A DNA stretch of 64,000 nucleotides from Dehalococcoidales bacterium (GCA_016926695.1 JAFGOB010000125.1:1-64000), one strand, 5' to 3'. Shown: positions 8,940-17,946, counted from the stretch's first letter. The notes: generated by a model from the sequence alone, not told the origin. Numbers and translations: made by a program.

Positions 8940-9231
8940 GAGGGTCTACCTCTGTTATCTCTTTAATTGCGGAACTTAAGGAGGTCCGTGTTGACGGACC
9001 TCCCTTTTGCTGGCAGTCACGTTTACGTGAAAGACTGTCAGATTTTGATTTTACTATCGCCCTGACGGGACAAAAATACTGCTGGTTTTCGAAGCACGTC
9101 CCGCATTCCGTGCACTTGTCCGGGTCTATGCTGAAAACTTCATTGGTCTCGGTGATCGCTTCCGCCGGACAGACCTTGTTCCATATGCAGGCGTGGCAGC
9201 TTATACATTTTTCCGATATCCTGTATGACAC
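8914..9231 (-). CDS. Two-cluster 4Fe-4S ferredoxin-like protein
   Basis: Small 105-aa electron carrier. The first motif is CISCHACIWNKVCP (CX2CX2CX4CP) and the second CTECGTCFENQQYFCP (CX2CX2CX6CP), so two [4Fe-4S] clusters are expected in residues 9-54. The start at 9231 has a TGAGG stretch about 9 bases upstream. The last 45 residues are low-complexity and are encoded across the SDR gene's terminator hairpin and finally across the SDR 3' end. The gene may once have ended earlier, or the tail may simply be unconstrained. Partner unknown. Confidence 0.8.
   Translation of the reverse strand: MSYRISEKCISCHACIWNKVCPAEAITETNEVFSIDPDKCTECGTCFENQQYFCPVRAIVKSKSDSLSRKRDCQQKGGPSTRTSLSSAIKEITEVDPLIGAVSLF
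8980..9008 (+). terminator. Terminator of the SDR gene, inside the ferredoxin tail
   Basis: A 10-bp perfect stem GGAGGTCCGT / ACGGACCTCC with a 4-base loop and a TTTT run. It serves the plus-strand SDR but sits within the 3' part of the minus-strand ferredoxin frame. Confidence 0.75.
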
Positions 9232-9321
9232 TGTACCTCATCCGAAATATATCATTGTCCGCATTCCTGTCTGACAACCGAATGCGGACAATGTCTCTTT
9301 TTCACCGTGTTTTAAAAGGGT

Positions 9322-10245
9322 TTAATGCTGGCCTTTCTTCGCCGTGGCAGCTCCTCCGGAATAGATATCTCCGCCGTGCCCCCACGGCCGTAGAACGATA
9401 AATATCCAGGGCTTTGACTGCTTCAGCACTCTTACCGGGCAGTGCGGATGCCCTTTGGGTTGAATGGCCACTGTAGGTTTGGTAATGCGGTGGATTTCCA
9501 TCTCTTCGCCCATGCACATTTCTACCTCGGCAGGGAACTCACTCAGATCGTTGCAGTCACAGCCGATAAAAATAAGAAATTCGGTATAGGGATGTACGTG
9601 CGGCTTGTCCGGCTCCGGTGTAAACCGGTAAGGGGCCTTGTTCATGCTTTCATATGACATGTTGAATTCGAAACCCGTGCCGAAAATATCCGTTATCGCA
9701 CCGTCATGGGTATCCGGGTTCTTGGGTCCGTAATGCCAGGGGCCGTTGCGCTTGAAAGCAAGCTCTTTGAAATTTTCCTGGTATTTCGAACCCATCCAGG
9801 GTGCGTAATGGGTAGCCGGAGGATTGTCAGATACCTTCTTTTCTTTCACTTTGGATGTTATCGAAATATTCATCATGATGAAGCGGTTTTCCATGGGCCC
9901 GACGAATATCGGCCCGTGTGTCAGCCCCTTGGGAATAGCGACAGCCGTGGAGGTTGTAATGCGGTGCTTTTCCATTTCGTCACCCAGACTGAGGTCTATC
10001 TGGGCTCCCAGGTATCCCAGATCGATAGTATTGGTACCCATCCATACCATCATCTGGTCGTAATCGCATACCTGTGTCCGGCAGGGCAATATATTACCGG
10101 AATTGTGAAATGTTCCGTATCTCAGGTTAAGATCATAGCCGAAAAACTTGCCGTCCATCTCTGTCCCCTGCCTGTAGGAGCCGGGACCATAGTCCTTGAA
10201 CGGGGGAATGGTTTTCACCAGATGCCCATATTTTGTTTGTGCCAT
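9322..10245 (-). CDS. Bicupin protein, 307 aa (paralogue family)
   Basis: Two cupin domains in tandem (about residues 50-125 and 210-290). Each ends in the family signature LGDEMEKHRIT or MGEEMEIHRIT followed by a PKG..H element. Domain 2 has the metal motif HVHPYTEF (HxHx3E-like) and a late His (GHPHCPV). Domain 1 has lost the HxH pair, reading VCDYDQMM, though it keeps THGP. The ATG at 10245 follows AAGGAGG at 6 bases. No signal peptide. Close relatives are encoded at 12804 and 26863. Cupins can be dioxygenases, isomerases or sensors; the reaction here is not known. Confidence 0.75.
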   Translation of the reverse strand: MAQTKYGHLVKTIPPFKDYGPGSYRQGTEMDGKFFGYDLNLRYGTFHNSGNILPCRTQVCDYDQMMVWMGTNTIDLGYLGAQIDLSLGDEMEKHRITTSTAVAIPKGLTHGPIFVGPMENRFIMMNISITSKVKEKKVSDNPPATHYAPWMGSKYQENFKELAFKRNGPWHYGPKNPDTHDGAITDIFGTGFEFNMSYESMNKAPYRFTPEPDKPHVHPYTEFLIFIGCDCNDLSEFPAEVEMCMGEEMEIHRITKPTVAIQPKGHPHCPVRVLKQSKPWIFIVLRPWGHGGDIYSGGAATAKKGQH

Positions 10246-10350
10246 TTTTATCCTCCTTAGTAAATATGTTGTTTCATTTCATGTCCTGGTATTATCGGAT
10301 TGCATACCCTGGTGCCGGATTTTATTGGTCCCTGTGTGCTTACGATTGCC

Positions 10351-10398
10351 TTTCCCTCGAAAGAAGCGAAATAAAAAGGTGAGGGCTGAATGGAAATA
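10351..10398. repeat. Dispersed intergenic repeat, copy 1
   Basis: The stretch AATAAAAAGGTGAGGG and the following TGGAAATA closely match the sequence at 58188-58240. It lies in the untranslated leader region of the bicupin gene, read on the opposite strand. Confidence 0.5.
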
Positions 10399-10425
10399 CT
10401 TAATGGACCCTCGCAATTAAGTATC

Positions 10426-10455
10426 AGTTTAGGTCACCTTATCTGTAAATGTCAA
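10426..10455 (-). promoter_or_regulatory. Promoter for the 307-aa bicupin gene
   Basis: On the minus strand: TTGACA (plus-strand 10450-10455), an 18-base spacer, and TAAACT (10426-10431). The perfect -35 box supports it. The predicted leader is about 170 bases and includes the dispersed repeat. Confidence 0.6.
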
Positions 10456-10536
10456 TAGAAAATTATATGGCTAATACTGTTCAGTCCGCGTACCATATCT
10501 TTTATCCGGACTGGGGCGCACGACCTGTATACATTG

Positions 10537-11223
10537 TCATTGCTCGATAACCAGTCCGACCCCGCATCTGACGGACTGCTGTGGAAACAATTTAAGTATT
10601 TCTGACTTATACCTGGTACAATGGCAGGGAACGATAAGTGAAAGGCCGCCCAGCCTGCCGAAATCCCGGAACCCGTGGAATCCCCCCGCTATCCCGTAGA
10701 TATGCCCCAGCTTTAAGCCTGCTTCGATGATCTCCCCGATACCCGGATGAGAGCAGCCGGTTAACATTAGTATGCCTTTATCCGTTTCAATAGCCAGGGA
10801 CTGCTCCATGCCCTTCAGCTCTCCGGTGGAAAAAATACCCCCGGCAATCCTGCAACCATCGCGAATAAAGGTTACCCTTCTTTCCGGAAATGTTTCATGG
10901 AGAGAGGCCGGTAAAAAAAGTTCTGCTTCTTTATTGATTTCCAGTATACGGTTGAGACCCCCGGTGTGATCGCTGTGATCATGAGAGATAACAATCTTTC
11001 CGATCCTTGCGGCGTCAATGCCAAGATATTGCATATTATTCAGCAGCGTTGATCCGTCAGCTCCGGTATCAAAGAGGATCGGTACCGACCCTTTACATTC
11101 AATAAGGGCCGCAAAACCCCATCCCGCCTTGCACCCCGTTTTGATTGATTCGTTATCATAGACAATTGTGATCTTCACCTGGTCTGTCTGCCTCCCGTCT
11201 TGTTTTTTCATCATTCCGGCCAC
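10537..11223 (-). CDS. Metallo-beta-lactamase-fold hydrolase
   Basis: MBL-fold protein of 228 aa. The metal motif HxHxDH is at His81, His83, Asp85 and His86 (SHDHSDHTGG). FDTGADGSTLL at 51-61 and GCSHPG near 155 are typical of the subfamily annotated as dihydropterin/RFA-P synthase-like MBL proteins. A late PCHCT segment supplies another metal His. The first codon is GTG at 11223; the ATG three codons later is an equally good start, and no strong ribosome-binding site separates them. It lies 48 bases downstream of the papain-like gene on the same strand, so the two may be co-transcribed. Confidence 0.8.
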   Translation of the reverse strand: MAGMMKKQDGRQTDQVKITIVYDNESIKTGCKAGWGFAALIECKGSVPILFDTGADGSTLLNNMQYLGIDAARIGKIVISHDHSDHTGGLNRILEINKEAELFLPASLHETFPERRVTFIRDGCRIAGGIFSTGELKGMEQSLAIETDKGILMLTGCSHPGIGEIIEAGLKLGHIYGIAGGFHGFRDFGRLGGLSLIVPCHCTRYKSEILKLFPQQSVRCGVGLVIEQ

Positions 11224-11271
11224 CGGTCTTCCGACAAACCCTTCTTTATTTTTCGACCCCGCCCCAGCTCC

Positions 11272-12162
11272 CTACTCCGGATTTAAATAGTAAAGCCGTC
11301 CCCTGCGTCCGCCTGCTTTCAGAAAAATATTGATAGCCGAAGCTAGACCGTTCCCCAGTTTACAGGAAGAAAATGTGGCCTTTGGCGTCGCTTCCTGTTC
11401 CTGCTCATGGGGCGCCGGTTCAAGATCGAAAGTCATGTAATGTGCGTCGTATCCACCCCACGCCTTAAAAACGGATAACGCCGAATATGGCCACGAGAAA
11501 ATACCTTTATCTCCCCAGTTTTCTCCCCAGGAATTGAGAGAATAGAATCTCTGGTTTTCGTCATTATAGGCATATACCAGTGTTTCATGCCCTCCTGACA
11601 GTTCGTTATCCTCCGTGATATCGGGTTCAGCGCCGGACTGCGGTTCGAACCACTTTGTCGGCCAGGGATTTCCAATCGATACCAGGTGTCCTTCAGCCAG
11701 CGCCGAACGAATTCCGTCAACGCCGTCCCCCACACGGTAGTAAGCAAAATTGTTATATTTGATAGCCTGTCCCATACGCGTGCTTGATGGAGCGTGCTTA
11801 TCAAGTACGGTGCTGGAAAATGGCCATAGCGACTCCGGTAACAAGCCTGACTTAAAAAGCCAGTCTAAAGCATCCCGGGGATACACCCCTGCATTCTCAG
11901 CCAGGGTCCCCTCTAAAAACCTGGCCCCGTTCCAAATCCACTGCGGGCTATACCACTCGCTGTATATGCCTTTCTCTTTGGCCATACCGCACACATTAGC
12001 CCCGATCCCGAATCCAACACAGGCATTCATGGATTCCTGATTGCGTACGTTCGGCAAAAGCGTTGCCAGACTGACCGAAGATGGCAGTACAACCGCTTTC
12101 ACCCCGTACATGAAATCCCGGCGATCATATTTGTCCTTTTTCCAACCGGTCAAATTCGGCAT
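11272..12162 (-). CDS. Papain-like (C1A family) cysteine peptidase
   Basis: Protein of 296 aa with the C1A catalytic set: oxyanion Gln42 and nucleophile Cys48 (NQESMNACVGFG), His192 (SGGHETLVY) and Asn210 in NSWGENWGDKG. The usual QGxCGSCW is replaced by a looser version, as in other bacterial C1A-like proteins. No signal peptide or prodomain is evident, so it may act in the cytoplasm or use non-classical export. GGGGGAGG lies 6 bases before ATG 12162, which is preferred over the TTG at 12168. The C-terminal 40 residues after the Glu/Pro-rich linker are of unknown function. Confidence 0.85.
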   Translation of the reverse strand: MPNLTGWKKDKYDRRDFMYGVKAVVLPSSVSLATLLPNVRNQESMNACVGFGIGANVCGMAKEKGIYSEWYSPQWIWNGARFLEGTLAENAGVYPRDALDWLFKSGLLPESLWPFSSTVLDKHAPSSTRMGQAIKYNNFAYYRVGDGVDGIRSALAEGHLVSIGNPWPTKWFEPQSGAEPDITEDNELSGGHETLVYAYNDENQRFYSLNSWGENWGDKGIFSWPYSALSVFKAWGGYDAHYMTFDLEPAPHEQEQEATPKATFSSCKLGNGLASAINIFLKAGGRRGRLYYLNPE

Positions 12163-12803
12163 ATACAACCTCCCCCGTTTATGTTTTCATCAGATCCAAT
12201 ACTAGTCCTTCCCTGGCTTTTGTCAGGTTTACTATTCCGTTTACGCGATTGGATATTTCGGGAATCCTTCATCACTGCGTACGTCCCGCTGTTTGCTAAG
12301 GACTTCAGTCTTTTCCCATAACGGGGACTGTTTCTGAGGAGAATTGTGGGAATCGGTAAATCGTAAACGCCCATCTATTAAATAGCTTGAGCAGATAAAT
12401 CATAATACGTAATATTCCTGATGTCAATGAAACCAGGCGCGTTAGATTTCTAAATATTCGACAACTATTGATTGTGCATGATCGAAGCCCGGCTAAGCCC
12501 CGGACTAGCTCTACTCTCCTTTTCTTCCCCTTGCGCAGTCTGACCGTTATGTACCCCCCGGCTGAATCAGTAATCCTACGCCATAAAAATAGCGTCATAT
12601 ATTGTTGGGGTCTTTTCACAGGTATATTGATACATCGCCCTGTATGGTATTATAATGTGACCAATCGTCGAATAAGCTCCCTTATTTCTGTGAAGGGATA
12701 CCGAAGTCGTCTGTGTTTATATCCTCTATGGATATACCCGGCTCTACGGAACCACCAGTGTTGCTTTCTACAGGAAAAATAAAAATAAGGAGGTCTTCAG
12801 CAA
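12163..12803. other. 641-base divergent gap with a promoter
   Basis: No gene is supported. The right part holds the promoter of the bicupin-SnoaL pair. Open frames crossing the gap on both strands lack ribosome-binding sites and known motifs. Confidence 0.6.
12627..12656 (+). promoter_or_regulatory. Strong promoter for the bicupin-SnoaL operon
   Basis: TTGATA at 12627-12632, an 18-base spacer and a perfect TATAAT at 12651-12656. Transcription would begin near 12663, giving a leader of about 140 bases. Confidence 0.75.
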
Positions 12804-13655
12804 ATGGACAACACCAAATACGGAAAACACCTGATCCCTGCTCATTTCGAACTGGCCAAAGACAAGATGGGAGCTCATATCTTCCAGTTTTCTGCTTCTG
12901 AATACGGAGTTGACGCTTCGTGGATTTTGTACCCCGTGACAAAAGCCCTTCCCGACCAGGGACTGCCGACTCACAGCCATGATTTCCAGCAGTTTATCTC
13001 CTGGTTCGGGTCGGACCCCAAAAACATCGGTCAGTACGATGCCGAAGCCTATTTGTGTCTCGGGGAAGAACAGGAGAGGCATGATTTCACCACTCCCATA
13101 ATTCAAAACCTCTCTCCCGGCACTCCGCATTGTCCCGGCGGATGGCTTAAAGTTGACAAACCCGTTTACCATCTGGACGTCTTCTTTGCGTCCACCTGGG
13201 CCAAGAAAGATGTGAAAATTCCCGATTCTGCTGGTAAAACCCCGGGTAAAAAATACAGTCACCATTTTATTCCGGCGCCAATTGCTCCGGCCAGGTACGG
13301 TCCGCCTATACCCACCTTGAATTTCTCTGCTGCTCCATACGGTATCGATGCGGGATGGTATGTCGTACCAGTTCTCGAACCAAGGGTCATGCAGGACAAA
13401 CCTCACAAGCACGATTTTCCCCAGTTCTTCAGCTTCCTGGGAAGCAATCCGTTTGACCTTCGCCAGTTTGATGCTGAAATTGAGGTATATCTGGGTGAAG
13501 AAGGGGAAAAACATGTCATCACCCAACCCACGGTCTTATATATAGCCCCCGGGATGGTGCATTGTCCCATGATATACAAGAGAGTAGGCCAACCCGTTCT
13601 TCATCTCGATATGTATTTTGCGCACGAATACCAGAGGACATATATTAACGGATAG
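12804..13655 (+). CDS. Bicupin protein, 283 aa (paralogue family)
   Basis: Two cupin domains (about residues 40-125 and 175-270). Both keep a candidate metal site: domain 1 HSHDFQQF and a late PHCPG, domain 2 HKHDFPQF and VHCPM, with Gln at the place where many cupins have Glu. Each shows the family signature LGEEQERHDFT or LGEEGEKHVIT. AAGGAGG at 12787-12793 precedes ATG 12804. It is the first gene of a two-gene unit with the SnoaL-like protein 58 bases downstream. Cytoplasmic. Related to the proteins at 9322 and 26863. Reaction unknown; a mononuclear Fe/Mn/Ni enzyme or a ligand sensor are both possible. Confidence 0.78.
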   Translation: MDNTKYGKHLIPAHFELAKDKMGAHIFQFSASEYGVDASWILYPVTKALPDQGLPTHSHDFQQFISWFGSDPKNIGQYDAEAYLCLGEEQERHDFTTPIIQNLSPGTPHCPGGWLKVDKPVYHLDVFFASTWAKKDVKIPDSAGKTPGKKYSHHFIPAPIAPARYGPPIPTLNFSAAPYGIDAGWYVVPVLEPRVMQDKPHKHDFPQFFSFLGSNPFDLRQFDAEIEVYLGEEGEKHVITQPTVLYIAPGMVHCPMIYKRVGQPVLHLDMYFAHEYQRTYING

Positions 13656-13713
13656 TCCCTTCGTAATATCACACCGATGCTGTTCATCTAAAACAACGAT
13701 AAGGAGTAACACT

Positions 13714-14430
13714 ATGACAGAACAAGAATTGGAAATCAAGGTCAGGACTCTTGAAGACCAGGTTAAAACCATGGGAGACCAGATCAATGCTCTTCAGACA
13801 TTACTGGACATAGAGGCCATAAAGACTCTGCAAAGGGTTTATGGTTTTTATCTGGAGCACTGGATGTTTCAGGAGATAGTCGACTGCTTTGCGGATAGTC
13901 CTGATGTTTACCTCGACTTTTATCCCCTGGGAATCTGGAAGGGAAAGCAGGGAGTCATCAAATACTTTGAGCAACATAAGCAGTACAATCCGCAGTTCCT
14001 GCACCAGATCATGCAGTTGTCCCCTGTTATCCACGTTGCCCCGGACGGCCAATCGGCTAAAGGAAGATGGTATGGCTACGGGCCGATTGCCGATCCCCGC
14101 GGCGGGCTTGGGGACGAATTGCTCCACAGCGGCACCTATGAGATGGAATACGTGAAAGAGGACGGTATTTGGAAATTTGAGATGCTCTCCTGGCGTGTTA
14201 ATTACATCGCAACACCTGAAAAAGGTTTCGTCAAGTTTGACCGTGAGGCCGTTTTCGGTAAAAATTTCAAGTTCAGCGGAAATAAACCCGATGTGACCTT
14301 CACTAAAAGTCAAAACACATCCTACCCTTCCGGTTATATTTATCCCTTTCACTTTAAACATCCTGTTACCGGTAAAAAAACGAGCGAAGAAGACATCAAT
14401 GCCGGACTCGGTTTCACTTCCGGAGAGTAG
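13714..14430 (+). CDS. SnoaL/NTF2-like protein with an N-terminal coiled coil
   Basis: Protein of 238 aa. Residues 1-30 form a short heptad-like helix (LEDQVKTMGDQINALQ), followed by the SnoaL-like alpha+beta cone opening LQRVYGFYLEHWM. Family members include cyclases, isomerases, dehydratases and ring-hydroxylating dioxygenase beta subunits. AAGGAG at 13701-13706 lies 7 bases before ATG 13714; the longer open frame from 13618 overlaps the cupin gene and is not needed. A paralogue at 27586 shares the same N-terminal helix, the LDIE.IK.LQR segment and the C-terminal YPSGYI.PFH...PVTGKKTSEE tail. Both sit beside a cupin. Confidence 0.78.
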   Translation: MTEQELEIKVRTLEDQVKTMGDQINALQTLLDIEAIKTLQRVYGFYLEHWMFQEIVDCFADSPDVYLDFYPLGIWKGKQGVIKYFEQHKQYNPQFLHQIMQLSPVIHVAPDGQSAKGRWYGYGPIADPRGGLGDELLHSGTYEMEYVKEDGIWKFEMLSWRVNYIATPEKGFVKFDREAVFGKNFKFSGNKPDVTFTKSQNTSYPSGYIYPFHFKHPVTGKKTSEEDINAGLGFTSGE

Positions 14431-14579
14431 TCATTCAGTATTCCGTGCATACTTCTAATACAATTCCTTGAAAACATACAGAAAAATGCACCCTAGGGTC
14501 CATGTAATTAGTACTAAAGGGTAATATACTAAATATTGAAAGTTGAAATTTGGCACCCTGTTAGAAAAGGAGGTGCATA

Positions 14580-14624
14580 ATGAAACTACAGAAATGGTTG
14601 GGGATATGGAAATTTCCGGGTTGA
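14580..14624 (+). CDS. Possible 14-residue leader peptide
   Basis: AAAGGAGGTG at 14567-14575, one of the best ribosome-binding sites in the window, is followed by ATG 14580 and then a stop at 14622. The peptide MKLQKWLGIWKFPG has two Trp. A CCCTGC/GCAGGG hairpin (14627-14644) begins just after the stop. No gene follows on this strand, so it could be a real tiny protein, a leader, or the start of a decayed gene. Confidence 0.3.
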   Translation: MKLQKWLGIWKFPG

Positions 14625-14842
14625 CACCCTGCTTCATCGCAGGGACGTTGATACTCAAACCCGGCTCTTGGGATGTGTTGTTGGGGTGAGAACTATGATT
14701 CTCCTGGGATTAGAGCGTCTTTTTTCGGGGTATGGTGTTTGCGGTGGTTGCTTTTGGTGGTTTGAGAACTGAGATTCTTTAACATTTATGACGTGTTGTT
14801 TTGTTGTTGAGGACTTGAGGCGGGTTTGAGAAGAATCATGAA

Positions 14843-14873
14843 GGGGGATATCGTTAGATATCCTCCTTTTTTT
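14843..14873 (+). terminator. Rho-independent terminator of the GT-rich segment
   Basis: GGGGGATATC pairs with GATATCCTCC (one G-U) around a GTTA loop and is followed by seven T residues. Confidence 0.75.
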
Positions 14874-14939
14874 GCCTTTTGATTCTCTATCCAGGTCCGG
14901 CTTTCCACCCGGCATACCACAGCCCGCTAAGTACAGCCG

Positions 14940-15926
14940 CTATACCCTGTGACAGGAGACCATGTGACCTCCTCCGGTATCACGCAGCGGTGGTCTTTCG
15001 CTTTTACACTCCGGTCCGGCCAACTGGCAGCGGGGATGGAAATGACAGCCCGGAGGCGGATTGGCCGGGCTGGGTACTTCGCCCTTAAGCACAATACGCC
15101 TGCGTGTCTCCTCGATAAAAGGATTGGGGATGGGAATAGCTGAAAGTAAAGCACGCGTGTAGGGATGAAGTGGATTGGCATACAGTTCTTCAGAGGTGGT
15201 CAGCTCAACAATGCGTCCCAGGTACATCACGGCTATCCTGTCGCTGATGTGCTGGACCACTGAGAGATCATGGGCGATGAAAAGATAGGTCAGTCCAAGT
15301 TTAGCCTGGAGTTCCTCCAGCAGATTGATAATCTGGGCCTGGATGGAAACGTCCAGGGCCGAAATGGGTTCGTCGCAAATCACCAGCGAAGGGTTACAGG
15401 CCAGCGCGCGGGCGATACCCAGTCTCTGGCGCTGCCCTCCGCTGAACTCATGGGGGACGCGGTCTACCATGCTGGGATCCAGCTCAACCAGCTTGAAGAG
15501 CTCGGCCAGCTTGTCATCATACTCGCTTCTGGTCACCATGTGGTGAATCAGCAGGGCTGTTCCCACAATATGTCCCGCGTTCTGGCGCGGATTGAGTGAG
15601 CCATAAGGGTCCTGGAAAATACTGCCCATGTCTTTTCTTAATGGACGGATCTTTCTCTCCGGCAGACTGGAAATATCGCGTCCATTGAAAATAATCTTGC
15701 CTGATGTGGGTTTATATAGCCTCAGAATGCTGCGGCCGGTGGTGGTTTTGCCGCAGCCGCTTTCTCCCACCAGGCCCAGGGTCTCATGCTTAAGGATATC
15801 GAAGCTGATATCATCAATTGCCTTGATATCCCCTATCCTGCGCCGGAATAACCCCCGTGTGATGGGGAAATACATTTTCAGATTCTTGATCTCTACCAGG
15901 GCTTCCTGGCTGTTGTCGGATTTCAT
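14940..15926 (-). CDS. dppF: Peptide-type ABC transporter ATPase, DppF/OppF
   Basis: ATP-binding subunit of 328 aa powering the importer whose permeases are encoded just upstream. Walker A GESGCGKTT at 54-62, signature SGGQRQRLGIARAL, Walker B VICDEPISALD, and the C-terminal Opp/Dpp cysteine region (CHFHPRCQLAGPECKS). The start at 15926 is fixed by a 4-base ATGA overlap with the stop of dppD; a longer frame to 16010 is not needed. Last gene of the minus-strand transporter unit. Substrate cannot be assigned: peptides, nickel or other small organics are all handled by this family. Confidence 0.92.
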   Translation of the reverse strand: MKSDNSQEALVEIKNLKMYFPITRGLFRRRIGDIKAIDDISFDILKHETLGLVGESGCGKTTTGRSILRLYKPTSGKIIFNGRDISSLPERKIRPLRKDMGSIFQDPYGSLNPRQNAGHIVGTALLIHHMVTRSEYDDKLAELFKLVELDPSMVDRVPHEFSGGQRQRLGIARALACNPSLVICDEPISALDVSIQAQIINLLEELQAKLGLTYLFIAHDLSVVQHISDRIAVMYLGRIVELTTSEELYANPLHPYTRALLSAIPIPNPFIEETRRRIVLKGEVPSPANPPPGCHFHPRCQLAGPECKSERPPLRDTGGGHMVSCHRV

Positions 15927-16915
15927 GGCTTCTCCTGTGTCTCCACAAAGCAGGAGACATAATGGTCCTTTCCCACGGCCCTCAGTGCCGGCCAGTTTTC
16001 CTGCCTGCACTGCTCCCGGCTGTATGTACAGCGCGGCAAAAAAGCACAGGTAGAGGGCAGATTGATCAGGTTTGGAGGCAGACCGGCAATGGGCACGAGC
16101 TTCCGCTTTTTCCTTGTTTCTCCCAGTTGGGGTACACTCTTCAGCAGGCCGATGGTATAGGGATGACGGGGATCGCCGAAGATGTCCTTGGAGCTGCCGG
16201 ACTCCACTATACGGCCGGAATACATCACGTATATCCTCTCGACATAGCGGGCTACTACTCCCAGGTTGTGAGTTACGATCACCAGGGCAGTATTCAGGCT
16301 GGATACCTTCTCCTTCATCAGCTCCAGGAGCTGGGCCTGGGTGGTTACATCCAGGGCTGTCGTAGGCTCATCTGCAATAAGTATCCGGGGATTGCAGGAC
16401 AGTCCCATGGCGATCATCACCCTCTGTCTCATTCCTCCGCTGAACTGGTGAGGATAATCGTCGATCCTGTTCTCAGCCTCCGGAATGCCTACATTCTTTA
16501 AAAGTTCTATGGCCTTTCTCCTGGCAGTCTGATGGTCCATGTGGAGATGTATCTCAAGAGGTTCGGTCAACTGGCGACAGACCGACAGGACGGGATTAAG
16601 TGAGGTCATGGGCTCCTGGAAAATCATGGCTATCTTCCCGCCCCGGATGGAGCTCATCTCCTGCCCTTTGGCGGTGTACTTCAGCAGGTCCTGCCCCTCG
16701 AAGAGTACCTTCCCGGATACTATCTCTCCCGGGGGTGAGGTGATTAATTGCATCACCGAAAGCATGCTGACCGACTTGCCACAGCCGCTTTCGCCTACCA
16801 TCCCTACGGTTTCACCTTCATTGATATAAAAAGAGACCCCGTCCACCGCTTTCACCAAACCGCGGTAAGTCCGGAAATAGGTCTTCAGGTTGTCTACCTT
16901 CAATAACGCTGCCAT
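15923..16915 (-). CDS. dppD: Peptide-type ABC transporter ATPase, DppD/OppD
   Basis: ATPase of 330 aa. Walker [10 protein letters not shown] at 41-49, signature [13 protein letters not shown], Walker [16 protein letters not shown], then the family-specific C-terminal region with [19 protein letters not shown] stretch lies 9 bases before ATG 16915. It overlaps dppF by 4 bases, so the two are translationally coupled and would form the heterodimeric motor. It follows dppC after about 110 bases. Confidence 0.92.
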   Translation of the reverse strand: MAALLKVDNLKTYFRTYRGLVKAVDGVSFYINEGETVGMVGESGCGKSVSMLSVMQLITSPPGEIVSGKVLFEGQDLLKYTAKGQEMSSIRGGKIAMIFQEPMTSLNPVLSVCRQLTEPLEIHLHMDHQTARRKAIELLKNVGIPEAENRIDDYPHQFSGGMRQRVMIAMGLSCNPRILIADEPTTALDVTTQAQLLELMKEKVSSLNTALVIVTHNLGVVARYVERIYVMYSGRIVESGSSKDIFGDPRHPYTIGLLKSVPQLGETRKKRKLVPIAGLPPNLINLPSTCAFLPRCTYSREQCRQENWPALRAVGKDHYVSCFVETQEKP

Positions 16916-17026
16916 ACCCAGCAACCTCGCTTATACTCTGTATTGGCTGTTTCTCCGATTACCCGGTTAGCGGGCGAACACAAGGAGAGCCACTGCATTT
17001 TTGCTTTCGTAAGAACCTACAGATTA

Positions 17027-17935
17027 TTAAATTACGCCTCTAAGCCTGGGATCCAGTGCATCTCTCAGCCCGTCTCCCATCATGTTGAAGCCAAATACCA
17101 CCAGCATGATGGCTACGCCGGGAGCAAAGGAAAGCGCCGGGTTGGACAGGATAAACTTGTAGCCGTCATTTATCATACCTCCCCAGGCCGGCTCAGGCGG
17201 CAGGACGCCGATGCCCAGGAAGCTCAGTCCCGCTTCAGCCAGGATGGTCGTGCCCAGACCAATGGTGGTTACCACCAGCAGTGTCGGGATGGCGTTGGGC
17301 AATATTTCCTGTACCATCAAGCGCATGTCACCCATCCCCAGGGCACGCGCCGCCAGAATATAGTCGTTCTGTTTTACACTCAGGGACTGGCCGCACATTA
17401 CGCGGCACTGCACCGGCACCATGCCCACTCCCAGGGCGATTATTACGTTCTTGAGACCTCCTCCGATCACCGAAGCCAGGATAAGGGCCAGCAGTATCAT
17501 GGGTACCGCCATCAGGGCATCCGTCAGACGCATGATGATGTTAAAGACGATCCCGCCGAAATGGGCTGCCATCAGCCCCAGGGCTTCCCCCACCACGGCC
17601 GATAGTCCGATGGCACCAATGGCTACCAGCAGTGAGGAACGGGAGCCGTAGATCAGGCGGCTGAGTACATCCCTGCCCAGCGAGTCGGTGCCCAGCAGGT
17701 GCTCCCGGCTGGGCTGTTCCAGGGTATGTCCCATATCCATGAGATAGGGATCGTAGGGGGCCAGCAGGGGCGCGAAGATGGCTGTCAATATCAGGAGAAT
17801 AATGACAATCATACCGAAAACGGCTACCTTGCGTCCGAAAAAGACCTTCACTATCCTCCGGAATTCGCTGTAATGGGCTGATTCCTCTGTGTTATCCACC
17901 GGAACAGGCTTGTCTGCACTTATATTCTTCACCAT
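17027..17935 (-). CDS. dppC: Peptide-type ABC transporter permease, DppC/OppC
   Basis: Membrane subunit of 302 aa with an N-terminal cytoplasmic tail, a first TM (about 35-57), the family segment APYDP, then five more TMs in a BPD_transp_1 domain. The HLLGTDSLGRDVLSRLIYGSRSSL stretch marks the OppC/DppC subfamily, and the EAA-like loop reads LAARALGMGD. It ends in DALDPRLRG, the usual C terminus. Very similar in layout to the permease at 52231. The dppB stop lies 11 bases upstream. Confidence 0.92.
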   Translation of the reverse strand: MVKNISADKPVPVDNTEESAHYSEFRRIVKVFFGRKVAVFGMIVIILLILTAIFAPLLAPYDPYLMDMGHTLEQPSREHLLGTDSLGRDVLSRLIYGSRSSLLVAIGAIGLSAVVGEALGLMAAHFGGIVFNIIMRLTDALMAVPMILLALILASVIGGGLKNVIIALGVGMVPVQCRVMCGQSLSVKQNDYILAARALGMGDMRLMVQEILPNAIPTLLVVTTIGLGTTILAEAGLSFLGIGVLPPEPAWGGMINDGYKFILSNPALSFAPGVAIMLVVFGFNMMGDGLRDALDPRLRGVI

Positions 17936-17946
17936 TTGCTCTCTCT

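Larger units (their letters stand above)
14431..14939 (+). other. GT-rich transcribed-looking segment without a normal gene
   Basis: This 509-base gap holds the mini-ORF at 14580, a small hairpin, a strongly G/T-rich plus strand (about 14640-14835) and a terminator at 14843-14873. The motif TGAGAACT followed by GATTCT occurs twice (near 14688 and 14762) and a TTGAGAAGAATC variant near 14825. It may be a small RNA or the remains of a gene. Confidence 0.35.

Noticed and set aside
9706..10260. 184-codon plus-strand open frame
   Set aside because: Antisense to the well-supported bicupin gene; composition and lack of motifs mark it as a shadow.
14455..14658. 67-codon minus-strand frame in the GT-rich region
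   Set aside because: Opposite in direction to the ribosome site and terminator there, and no initiation signal of its own.
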